From positions 1-40,098 of the forward strand of contig DATKPC010000016.1 of the NCBI GenBank assembly GCA_035524275.1: a stretch of DNA of 40,098 bases, read 5' to 3'. Position numbers and translations under genes: made by a program. Below the pieces are notes generated by a model. That model was not told the origin of the DNA. It worked only from the letters and a program-made list of their open reading frames with translations, and made no database searches. Position 1 is the first letter of the stretch, and each line of letters opens with the position of its first letter. Positions 23,770 through 31,521 of the stretch are shown piece after piece. The DNA is from DATKPC01 sp035524275 (GTDB lineage Bacteria; Pseudomonadota; Gammaproteobacteria; Burkholderiales; Burkholderiaceae_F).

Positions 23770-24879
23770 TTAGCGGGGGCTTCCCGCGGAACTCGCTTGA
23801 TTGCGAAGGCGCCGGCTGTGGCTGTGCACCTCATCGACTAGCACCGAAACGGCCTCCGGCCGCGTGAACTGCGAGATGCCATGGCCGAGATTGAAGACGT
23901 GGCCGCCGTAACGGCCGTCGGCGCGCCGCGGATCGCCGAAGGAATCCAGCACTCGGGCGGCCTCGGCGCGCAGTTGCGCCTCCGGCGCGAACAGGGCCAC
24001 CGGATCCAGGTTGCCTTGCAGCGCGCAGCGGTCGTCGACCCGCGCGCGCGCCTTGCCGAGGTTCACGGTCCAGTCCAGCCCGACCGCATCGCTGCCGCAG
24101 GCGGCGATCTCCTCGAGCCACAGCCCGCCGCCTTTCGTGAAGACGATCGACGGCACCGGTTCGCCGTCCGATTCGCGCAGCAGCCTGGCGACGACGCCGC
24201 GCGTGTATGCCAGCGAAAACGCCTGGAAGGCGCCGTCGGCGAGCGCGCCGCCCCAAGTGTCGAAGATCATCACCGCCTGCGCTCCGGCGCGGATCTGTGC
24301 ATTGAGGTAGTCGGCGACCGCATCGACGAGCACGCCCAGGATCCGATGCAGCAGGTCGGGCCGCGCGTAGAGCATCGACTTCACCTGGCGGAAGTCTTCG
24401 GAGCCGCCGCCTTCGACCATGTAGCAGGCCAGCGTCCAGGGACTGCCCGAAAAGCCGATCAGCGGGACCCGGCCGTCGAGCGCCTTACGGATCGAGCGGA
24501 CGGCATCCATGACGTAAGTGAGCGAAGACTCCGGATCGGGCGCGGCGAGTTGCATCACATCCCGCTCGGTCTTGACCGGACGCGCGAACCGCGGCCCCTC
24601 GCCGGCGACGAACTCCAGGCCAAGGCCCATCGCGTCCGGAACCGTCAGGATGTCGGAAAACAGGATGGCGGCATCCAGCGGGTAGCGCTCCAGCGGCTGC
24701 AGCGTCACTTCGGTGGCGAACGCAGGCGACTTGGCGAGCCCCATGAACGACCCGGCCCTTGCCCGCGTCGAGTTGTACTCCGGCAGGTAGCGTCCGGCCT
24801 GGCGCATCAGCCAGACGGGCGTATGGGCGGTGGGCTCGCGCCGCAATGCGCGCAGGAAGGTATCGTTGTGCGGTTTCAC
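23770..24879 (-). CDS. hemE: Uroporphyrinogen decarboxylase
   Basis: 369 residues. It decarboxylates the four acetate side chains of uroporphyrinogen III to give coproporphyrinogen III in haem biosynthesis, in the cytoplasm. Signatures are PVWLMRQAGRYLPEY near residue 22, the catalytic Asp in LFSDILTVPDAMG, GFSGSPWTLACYMVEGG, and the C-terminal FNLGHGISQFTRPEAV. The GTG at 24879 gives the expected VKPHNDTFLRAL beginning. The longer in-frame extension upstream is a shadow of the divergent DUF167 gene. Only 18 bases separate the two divergent start codons, so its promoter must lie within the neighbour's coding sequence. Confidence 0.97.
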   Translation of the reverse strand: MKPHNDTFLRALRREPTAHTPVWLMRQAGRYLPEYNSTRARAGSFMGLAKSPAFATEVTLQPLERYPLDAAILFSDILTVPDAMGLGLEFVAGEGPRFARPVKTERDVMQLAAPDPESSLTYVMDAVRSIRKALDGRVPLIGFSGSPWTLACYMVEGGGSEDFRQVKSMLYARPDLLHRILGVLVDAVADYLNAQIRAGAQAVMIFDTWGGALADGAFQAFSLAYTRGVVARLLRESDGEPVPSIVFTKGGGLWLEEIAACGSDAVGLDWTVNLGKARARVDDRCALQGNLDPVALFAPEAQLRAEAARVLDSFGDPRRADGRYGGHVFNLGHGISQFTRPEAVSVLVDEVHSHSRRLRNQASSAGSPR

Positions 24880-24897
24880 GTCACGAGCTCGAGGTCG

Positions 24898-25230
24898 ATG
24901 TCGGCCGATTCTCGCATGCAGCCGCAGGTGCCCTGGCTGCGCATCGACGCCGGGATGCTGGCGCTCGACGTCCACCTGCAGCCCGGCGCGCGTCGAAGCG
25001 AAATCGTCGGCGAGCACGGCGGCCGGCTGAAGATCGCGCTGCGCTCGCCGCCGGTCGACGGGCGCGCGAACGACGAGTTGCTGCGCTTCCTGGCGGCGAA
25101 GCTCGACCTTCCGCGGTCCGCGGTCAGCCTCGCCGCAGGGGCGACGCAGCGCACCAAGCGCATCGCGATCGCCGTGCCGGCGACCCGGCACGACGACGTT
25201 CTCGCGCGGCTGCTTGCGCCGGCCGGCTGA
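24898..25230 (+). CDS. DUF167 (YggU-type) small conserved protein
   Basis: 110 residues. The DUF167 core is clear: LDVHLQPGARRSEIVGEHGG, LKIALRSPPVDGRANDELLR, and FLAAKLDLPRSAVSLAAGAT followed by QRTKRIAI. The function of the family is not established. The ATG at 24898 gives MSADSRMQPQ, and the internal ATG at 24916 is an equally plausible start. It is divergent from hemE with only 18 bases between start codons. A 155 bp gap separates it from the universal stress gene. Confidence 0.88.
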   Translation: MSADSRMQPQVPWLRIDAGMLALDVHLQPGARRSEIVGEHGGRLKIALRSPPVDGRANDELLRFLAAKLDLPRSAVSLAAGATQRTKRIAIAVPATRHDDVLARLLAPAG

Positions 25231-25385
25231 ATGCCGACGGCGCGCGCAGACCGCGGCGAGACGGCGGCGAGACGGGGGCGAGACGACAGGGGCCGGGCGT
25301 CGCGACGGGACGACGCCGGCGCCCTGCGCCGTGGCTGCGCGTCGCGCCCGGTGCGGCGATAATCCGCGATAAAGGGAGGTCCGGC

Positions 25386-25835
25386 ATGTTCAAGCACATC
25401 CTCGTGCCATCCGACGGGTCGTCGCTGTCCGCGGCGGCCGCCGACCGCGCGATCGCCTTCGCCGCGGAAATCAAGGCGCGCATCACGTTCGTCCACGCGC
25501 TTCCGCCGCGACCGCTGCCGTTCTTCGGCGGCGAAGGCGGGATGTTCGTCGACCAGACCGAGCCCGACGAGTTCGAGGCCAGCGCGCTCGCGGCAGCCAC
25601 GAAGCATCTGGCTGGGCTGGAGGCCAAGGCGCGCGCCGCCGGCCTCGAGGCGAAGGGGATCGCGCGCGGCCATGGCGCCCCCTACGAGGTCATCATCGAG
25701 CTGGCCAACGAGGCGGGCTGCGACCTGATCCTGATGGCGTCGCACGGCCGCACCGGCATCAAGAGCCTGATCCTCGGCAGCGAGACGCAGAAGGTGCTGA
25801 CGCACACGCGCGTCCCGGTCCTGGTCTATCGCTGA
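25386..25835 (+). CDS. Universal stress protein, UspA family
   Basis: 149 residues forming one Usp domain. It begins MFKHILVPSDGSSLSAAAAD and ends with the nucleotide-binding motif ASHGRTGIKSLILGSETQKV (G-x2-G-x9-G-S/T), followed by PVLVYR, so an ATP-binding Usp is expected. The ATG at 25386 has AAAGGGAGG upstream. The oxalate/formate-type carrier gene starts 10 bp after its stop, so it is probably the first gene of that operon and may modulate or protect under oxalate or acid stress. Confidence 0.94.
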   Translation: MFKHILVPSDGSSLSAAAADRAIAFAAEIKARITFVHALPPRPLPFFGGEGGMFVDQTEPDEFEASALAAATKHLAGLEAKARAAGLEAKGIARGHGAPYEVIIELANEAGCDLILMASHGRTGIKSLILGSETQKVLTHTRVPVLVYR

Positions 25836-25844
25836 GGGAACCGG

Positions 25845-27137
25845 ATGCTCGCTGCGGCGCCCGAACGGACGTCGTCGATCCCGATGGCCCTCGCGCGCTG
25901 GTCGCAACTGGCGATCGGCGTCGTGTGCATGTCGATGATCGCGAACCTGCAGTACGGATGGACGCTTTTCGTCAATCCGATCGCCGACCACTTCCACTGG
26001 AGCCGGGCGGCCATCCAGGTCGCGTTCACGATCTTCGTGCTGGCGGAAACCTGGCTGGTGCCGATCGAGGGCTGGCTCGTCGATCGCTACGGCCCGCGCC
26101 CGATGATGATGGCCGGCGGCCTGCTCGTCGGCGCGGCGTGGGCGCTGAATTCCGTCGCGCAGTCGCTGGCGACCTTCTATGTCGCCGCGCTGATCGGCGG
26201 CATCGGCGCCGGCGGCGTCTATGGCACCTGCATCGGCAACGCGCTCAAATGGTTTCCCGACCGCCGCGGCCTCGCCGCCGGGCTGACGGCCGCCGGCTTC
26301 GGTGCCGGCTCCGCGCTGACCGTCGTGCCGATCGCGAACATGATCAAGTCGAGCGGCTTCCAGGCGACCTTCCTGCAGTTCGGCATCATCCAGGGCCTCG
26401 TCGTGCTGGTGCTGGGGGCGCTGATGCGGCGGCCCGTCGCGCCCGCGCCGACGCGGCCGCCGGTGGTTGCCGCCAACCGCCCCGATCCGCTCGCGAGGCC
26501 GGACGCGACCCCGGCGATGATGCTGCTCGCGCCCGTCTTCTGGGTGATGTACGCGATGTTCGTGATGATGGCGGCCGGCGGCCTGATGGCGACGGCGCAG
26601 CTCGGGCCGATCGCGCACGACTTCCATGTCGCCGACACGCCGGTGTCGATCCTCGGGCTGACGCTGCCGGCGCTGGCGTTCGCGCTGTCGATCGACCGCG
26701 TGCTCAACGGCGTCACGCGCCCGTTCTTCGGCTGGGTCTCGGACCGGATCGGACGCGAGAAGACGATGTTCCTCGCGTTCCTTGCCGAAGGCCTCGGCAT
26801 CCTGCTGCTGAGCCGCTACGGCCAGGATCCCTTCCTGTTCGTCGTCCTGACCGGGCTCGTCTTCTTCGCCTGGGGCGAGATCTACAGCCTGTTCCCGGCG
26901 ACCTGCGGCGACACGTTCGGTTCGCGCTATGCCGCCGCGAACGCCGGCCTGCTCTACACCGCGAAAGGCACGGCGGCGCTGCTCGTGCCGCTGGCGAGCG
27001 TCGCCTCCGCGAGCGGCGGCTGGCACGCCGTCTTCTGGGTCGCGAGCGGCCTCAACATCGCGGCGGCCGTGCTGGCGCTGCTCGTGCTGAAACCGATGCG
27101 CCGTGCCTATGCGCTGCGGCAGGAGGCGAGGCCATGA
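25845..27137 (+). CDS. MFS antiporter of the oxalate/formate (OxlT-like, OFA) family
   Basis: 430 residues with 12 helices. The N-terminal ANLQYGWTLFVNPIADHFHW and AIQVAFTIFVLAETWLVPIE, and the IGGIGAGGVYGTCIGNALKW region, are characteristic of the oxalate/formate antiporter family. A second-half loop FFGWVSDRIGREKTMFL is also seen. Such carriers exchange external oxalate for internal formate across the inner membrane. The next genes, a ketopantoate-reductase-like protein and an oxalate-CoA-ligase-like enzyme, support oxalate as substrate. Its stop overlaps the following start (ATGA at 27134-27137). Confidence 0.9.
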   Translation: MLAAAPERTSSIPMALARWSQLAIGVVCMSMIANLQYGWTLFVNPIADHFHWSRAAIQVAFTIFVLAETWLVPIEGWLVDRYGPRPMMMAGGLLVGAAWALNSVAQSLATFYVAALIGGIGAGGVYGTCIGNALKWFPDRRGLAAGLTAAGFGAGSALTVVPIANMIKSSGFQATFLQFGIIQGLVVLVLGALMRRPVAPAPTRPPVVAANRPDPLARPDATPAMMLLAPVFWVMYAMFVMMAAGGLMATAQLGPIAHDFHVADTPVSILGLTLPALAFALSIDRVLNGVTRPFFGWVSDRIGREKTMFLAFLAEGLGILLLSRYGQDPFLFVVLTGLVFFAWGEIYSLFPATCGDTFGSRYAAANAGLLYTAKGTAALLVPLASVASASGGWHAVFWVASGLNIAAAVLALLVLKPMRRAYALRQEARP

Positions 27138-28135
27138 AATTCGCGATCGTCGGAGCGGGTGCGATCGGCGGCTACCTCGGCGGCCGCCTCGCGGCGGCCG
27201 GCGACGAGGTCACGCTGGTCGCGCGCGGCCCGAACCTGGAGGCGCTGCGCGCCCACGGCATCCGCCTGAAGCTGGAGGACGGCACGCACATCCAGGCGCG
27301 CGACATTCGCGCCGTCGAAAGCGTGTCGGAGGCGGGTCCGCAGGACGTCGTGCTGCTGACGCTGAAGGCGCACCAGGTCGGCCCGATCGCCGCCGACCTC
27401 GCGGCGCTCTGCCACGACGACACGACGATCGTCACGATGCAGAACGGCATTCCGTGGTGGTACTTCCACCGGCATGGCGGCGCCTACGAGGGGACCGCGG
27501 TGAAGACCGCCGATCCGGACGGGCGCATCGCGCGCCACGTCGATCCGCGTCGCGTCATCGGCTCCGTCGTCTACCCGGCCGCGACGCTCGTCGCGCCGGG
27601 GCAGGTCGAGGTCATCGAGGGCAACCGGTTCGGCATCGGCGAGCTCGACGGGACGACGACGCCGCGCCTGCAGGCGCTGGCACAGGCGCTCATCAAGGCC
27701 GGCTTCAAGGCGCCGATCACGAAGGACATCCGCGCCGAGATCTGGATGAAGCTGTGGGGCAACGCGACGCTGAATCCGATCAGCGCGCTGACGCACGCGA
27801 CGCTGCAGGACATGTGCCGCTTCGCGCCGACGCGCGCGCTGATCGCGACGATGATGGCGGAGGTCGAGGCGGTCGCCGCGAGCCTCGGCGTGCGCTTCAA
27901 GATATCGATCGAGAAGCGGATCGCCGGCGCCGAGGCCGTCGGCGCCCACAAGACCTCGATGCTGCAGGACGTGGAGCTCGGCCGCCCGCTCGAGCTCGAG
28001 GCGCTCGTCGGTTCGGTCGTCGAGCTGGCGCAGCTCACCGGCACGCCGGTGCCGAACGTCGCCGCGATCTACGCCTGCACGCAGCTGCTCGCGCAATCGC
28101 TCGCCGCCGCCGGCGGCCGGCTCAAGATCACCTGA
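27134..28135 (+). CDS. Ketopantoate reductase-like (ApbA/PanE family) dehydrogenase
   Basis: 333 residues. The NADP-binding Rossmann start is FAIVGAGAIGGYLGGRLAAA. The middle shows the LTLKAHQV and TMQNGIPWW segments (N of the family MQNG motif), and the C-terminal helical domain contains EIWMKLWGNATLNPISALTH with the catalytic Lys region. True PanE makes pantoate for CoA. The placement here, coupled to an oxalate-type carrier and upstream of an acyl-CoA ligase, suggests a different 2-keto-acid or aldehyde acid such as glyoxylate, or a CoA-supply role. The start at 27134 has AGGAGG nearby. The substrate is unproven. Confidence 0.9.
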   Translation: MKFAIVGAGAIGGYLGGRLAAAGDEVTLVARGPNLEALRAHGIRLKLEDGTHIQARDIRAVESVSEAGPQDVVLLTLKAHQVGPIAADLAALCHDDTTIVTMQNGIPWWYFHRHGGAYEGTAVKTADPDGRIARHVDPRRVIGSVVYPAATLVAPGQVEVIEGNRFGIGELDGTTTPRLQALAQALIKAGFKAPITKDIRAEIWMKLWGNATLNPISALTHATLQDMCRFAPTRALIATMMAEVEAVAASLGVRFKISIEKRIAGAEAVGAHKTSMLQDVELGRPLELEALVGSVVELAQLTGTPVPNVAAIYACTQLLAQSLAAAGGRLKIT

Positions 28136-28149
28136 ACCCGGAAAACCCG

Positions 28150-29679
28150 ATGACGACTTCAGCAACGACCCTCGTGCAACTCCTTGCCGCCGGCGCCGAC
28201 GGCGCCGCGGCGCTCGGCAGCCCCGGCGGCGTCGCGCTGACGTACGCGACGCTGCGCACGCTCGCGGGCGAAGTGCGCGCCGCGCTGAACGCCTGCGGCG
28301 TCGGCCGCAACGACCGCGTCGCGATCGTGCTGGACAACGGACCGGCGATGGCGGCGGCGTTCGTCGCGATCGGCTCCGGCTCGACCGCGGCGCCGCTCAA
28401 CCCGGCCTATCGCGCCGACGAGTTCGAGTTCTACCTGAGCGACCTGCGCGCGAAGCTGCTCGTCGTGGCCGAGGGCTCGACGTCGCCGGCGGTCGCCGTC
28501 GCGCAGAAGCTGGGCGTTCCGATCGCGCGTCTCGCGGAGACGCCGGCGCGCGGCGCCGGCAGCTTCACGCTGGCGCTGCCGGCGGGCCCCGCGGTGGACG
28601 CCGCGGCTGCCGGCGAAGCCGGCGCGGACGACATCGCGCTCGTGCTGCACACGTCGGGGACGACGTCGCGGCCGAAGATCGTTCCGCTGTCGCAACGCAA
28701 TGTCTGCGCCTCGGCGCGCAACGTCGCCGCCTCGGTCGCGTTCACCGCGCGCGACCGCGGCCTGAACATCATGCCGCTGTTCCATATCCACGGCCTGATC
28801 GCCGGCATCCTCGCGCCGCTGTCGGCCGGCGGGGAGGTCTGCTGCACGCCCGGATTCAACGCGCTGAAGTTCTTCGGCTGGATGGGCGAGACGCATCCGA
28901 CGTGGTACACCGCGGTGCCGACGATGCACCAGGCGATCGTCGCGCGCGCCGCGAAGAATGCCGACGTGATCAAGGCCAATCCGCTGCGCTTCATCCGCTC
29001 GTCGTCGTCGTCGCTGCCGCCGCAGGTGATCCGCGAACTCGAGGCGGCATTCGGGGCGCCGCTCATCGAGGCCTACGGGATGACCGAGGCAGCGCACCAG
29101 ATGGCGAGCAATCCGCTGCCGCCGCGCGCCCGCAAGCCGGGCACCGTCGGCCCGGCGGCCGGGCCCCAGATCGCGATCCTCGGCGACGACGGCACGCCGC
29201 TGCCGGCCGGCGCCGTCGGCGAGATCTCGATCCGCGGCGAGAACGTGATGGGCGGCTACGAGAACAACCCGAAGGCGAACGCCGAGGCGTTCACGAACGG
29301 CTGGTTCCGCACCGGCGACCAGGGAACGATGGACGCCGACGGCTACCTGTCGATCACCGGGCGCCTGAAGGAGATCATCAATCGCGGCGGCGAGAAGATC
29401 TCGCCGCGCGAGGTCGACGAGATCATCATGGACCATCCGGCGGTTGCGCAGTGCGTGACGTTCGCGATGCCGCACGACAAGCTCGGCGAGGACGTCGCCG
29501 CAGCGGTCGTGCTGCGCGAGGGCGCGAGCGTCACCGAGAAGGAACTGCAGCAGTTCATCGGCGCGCGCGTCGCGGACTTCAAGGTGCCGCGCCGCATCCT
29601 CTTCATGCCGGAGATCCCGAAGGGCGCCACCGGCAAGCTGCAGCGCATCGGCCTCGCGCAGAAGCTCGGCCTCGGCTGA
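28150..29679 (+). CDS. AMP-forming acyl-CoA ligase, oxalate-CoA ligase-like
   Basis: 509 residues. Adenylate-forming motifs are LHTSGTTSRPKIVPLSQRN (P-loop A3), FIRSSSSSLPPQ, YGMTEAAHQM (A5), GWFRTGDQGTMDADGYLSI (A7), GRLKEIINRGGEKISPREVD (A8) and PKGATGKLQRI with the C-terminal catalytic Lys. The segments MPLFHIHGLIAGILAPL and PTWYTAVPTMHQAIVARA match oxalate-CoA ligases of the Pcs60/AAE3 type. It would form oxalyl-CoA from oxalate, ATP and CoA for decarboxylation or reduction. The start is 14 bases after the reductase stop. No oxalyl-CoA decarboxylase is in the window. Confidence 0.88.
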   Translation: MTTSATTLVQLLAAGADGAAALGSPGGVALTYATLRTLAGEVRAALNACGVGRNDRVAIVLDNGPAMAAAFVAIGSGSTAAPLNPAYRADEFEFYLSDLRAKLLVVAEGSTSPAVAVAQKLGVPIARLAETPARGAGSFTLALPAGPAVDAAAAGEAGADDIALVLHTSGTTSRPKIVPLSQRNVCASARNVAASVAFTARDRGLNIMPLFHIHGLIAGILAPLSAGGEVCCTPGFNALKFFGWMGETHPTWYTAVPTMHQAIVARAAKNADVIKANPLRFIRSSSSSLPPQVIRELEAAFGAPLIEAYGMTEAAHQMASNPLPPRARKPGTVGPAAGPQIAILGDDGTPLPAGAVGEISIRGENVMGGYENNPKANAEAFTNGWFRTGDQGTMDADGYLSITGRLKEIINRGGEKISPREVDEIIMDHPAVAQCVTFAMPHDKLGEDVAAAVVLREGASVTEKELQQFIGARVADFKVPRRILFMPEIPKGATGKLQRIGLAQKLGLG

Positions 29680-29708
29680 TCGTGCCGCACGCCGCGCCGG
29701 CACCGCGC

Positions 29709-30008
29709 TCAGCGGCGCCGGCGCGCGGCGAGCAGCAGCGGCCAGATCCAGATCGACGCGGTCCAGACCAGCACGCGCCGCAGCGACAGCGGCTGGCGCT
29801 CGGCGCGCACCGTCACGACGAAAAGGATCACCGCGCCGGTGACGACCCACCCCAGCAACGCCAGGTAGATCAGCGCGCGCGCTTGGTAGTCGGCGCCAAG
29901 CGCCGCGCCGACGAAAGCGGCAAGCGGCATCGAGACCAGCAGCGCCAGCAGCACGCTGGCCAGCGCCGGCAACAGCCCCTCGAGCGGATCGCGGTCATCT
30001 CCTGGCAT
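29709..30008 (-). CDS. Small hypothetical membrane protein
   Basis: 99 residues with three hydrophobic segments (about 12-37, 44-67 and 82-95) and a basic tail AARRRR. I do not recognise a family, although it resembles small inner-membrane proteins of unknown function. It lies between the oxalate operon and mnmE on the opposite strand. Its start is 34 bases from the divergent mnmE start. The gene is supported by open frame, hydrophobic pattern and snug fit between neighbours. Confidence 0.7.
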   Translation of the reverse strand: MPGDDRDPLEGLLPALASVLLALLVSMPLAAFVGAALGADYQARALIYLALLGWVVTGAVILFVVTVRAERQPLSLRRVLVWTASIWIWPLLLAARRRR

Positions 30009-30042
30009 CGGCGCAGTTTATCGATCGTGATAGTGTCCCCGG

Positions 30043-31422
30043 GTGGGTGCCGAACTCGATCCGATCGTGGCCATCGCGACGCCCCCGGGGCGCGGGGCGA
30101 TCGGGATCGTGCGCCTCACCGGCGCCGACCTGCGCCCGATCGTGCATGGCGTGCTGGAATCCGGCGCGCCGGCGCGGCTGAAGGCGCGGCGGGCGCTGTT
30201 CTGCCGCTTCGTCGATGACACCGGCGCGACGATCGACGAGGGCCTGGCGCTGCTGTTTCCGGGGCCACGTTCCTACACCGGGCAGACCGTCCTCGAACTG
30301 CAGGGGCACGGCGGCCCGGTCGTGCTGCAGGCGCTGCTCTCGCGCTGCCTCGACTGCGGCCGCGGGATCGGCCTGCGGCTCGCCGAACCCGGCGAATTCA
30401 CGCGCCGCGCCTACCTCAACGACCGTCTCGACCTGGCGCAGGCCGAGGCCGTCGCCGACCTGATCGACGCCTCGACGGCGGTCGCGGCGCGCGCCGCCGC
30501 GCGCTCGCTCACCGGGGAGTTCTCGCGCGCCGTGCACGCGCTGATCGAGGCGCTCATCGACCTGCGCACGCTCGTCGAGGCGACGCTCGATTTCCCCGAC
30601 GAGGGCATCGATTTCCTCGAGCGCGCCGACGTGCGCGGCCGGATCGCGGCGGTTCGCGGCGCGCTCGACGACCTCGTGCAGCGCTCGCGGCAGGGTGCCG
30701 TGCTGCGCGAAGGCATGAACGTCGTGCTCGTCGGGGCGCCGAACGTCGGCAAGTCGAGCCTGCTCAATGCGCTTGCCGGCGAGGAGGTCGCGATCGTCAC
30801 CGCGGTGCCCGGCACGACGAGGGACCGGATCTCGCAGCGCATCCAGGTCGGCGGCATTCCGCTGAACATCATCGACACCGCCGGGCTGCGCGATACCGCG
30901 GACGAAGTCGAGCGCCTCGGGATCGGGCGCACGCTGGCCGCGATCGAACACGCCGACGTCGTGCTGCACGTCGTCGACGCGGGCCACGTCCGCGGCCCGG
31001 ACGACACGCTGGCGCGCGTCCGTGAACGCCTGGCGCCCGGCGTCCCGCTCATCACCGTCTGCAACAAGATCGACCTCGCGAACCTCGACCCCGGCGCCAG
31101 CGGCGACCGCGTCTGGCTGTCGGCCAAGACCGGCGCCGGCATCGAAGGGATGCGCGCGCGGCTGATGCAGGTCGCCGGCTGGAGCCAGGAGGGCACCGGC
31201 GAGACCGTCGTGCTCGCGCGCGAGCGGCACCTGCAGGCGCTGGCACTCGCCCGCGACCATCTCGCCGCGGCGGCGGAACATGCGGAGCAGCGCGATGCGC
31301 AGCTCGAACTCCTCGCCGAGGAGCTGCGGCTCGCGGGGCAGCGGCTGTCGGACATCGGCGGGGAGTTCACGCCGGACGCGCTGCTGGGGAGGATCTTCGC
31401 GCGGTTCTGCATCGGGAAGTAG
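30043..31422 (+). CDS. mnmE: tRNA uridine-5-carboxymethylaminomethyl modification GTPase
   Basis: 459 residues. With MnmG it modifies U34 of certain tRNAs. The N-terminal formyl-THF-binding domain starts DPIVAIATPPGRGAIGIVRL and has RSYTGQTVLELQGHGG. The Ras-like GTPase domain has the P-loop GAPNVGKSS at residues 231-239, PGTTRD, DTAGLRDT near 278-285 and NKID. The C-terminus is FCIGK, whose Cys is essential in the family. The start is GTG at 30043. In many bacteria mnmE sits with rpmH-rnpA-yidC near the origin, but here no such neighbours are visible. Confidence 0.97.
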   Translation: MGAELDPIVAIATPPGRGAIGIVRLTGADLRPIVHGVLESGAPARLKARRALFCRFVDDTGATIDEGLALLFPGPRSYTGQTVLELQGHGGPVVLQALLSRCLDCGRGIGLRLAEPGEFTRRAYLNDRLDLAQAEAVADLIDASTAVAARAAARSLTGEFSRAVHALIEALIDLRTLVEATLDFPDEGIDFLERADVRGRIAAVRGALDDLVQRSRQGAVLREGMNVVLVGAPNVGKSSLLNALAGEEVAIVTAVPGTTRDRISQRIQVGGIPLNIIDTAGLRDTADEVERLGIGRTLAAIEHADVVLHVVDAGHVRGPDDTLARVRERLAPGVPLITVCNKIDLANLDPGASGDRVWLSAKTGAGIEGMRARLMQVAGWSQEGTGETVVLARERHLQALALARDHLAAAAEHAEQRDAQLELLAEELRLAGQRLSDIGGEFTPDALLGRIFARFCIGK

Positions 31423-31521
31423 GCCTGCTTACCCGAAAGATCCATGGCGCCCAAGGCACGGGCTCGACGGCCGGGCCGAGTCGCTGCAGCATCGCGCCCG
31501 CACGGCGCCCGCACGGCGCCC

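Noticed and set aside
23772..23786. GC-rich inverted repeat at the end of hemE as terminator.
   Set aside because: It lies within the last codons of hemE and is not followed by a U-run.
31423..31521. Bidirectional terminator between mnmE and dabA.
   Set aside because: Only weak 4-bp stems and a CGCACGGCGCC direct repeat (about 31498-31520) were seen. There is no convincing hairpin with a U-tract.
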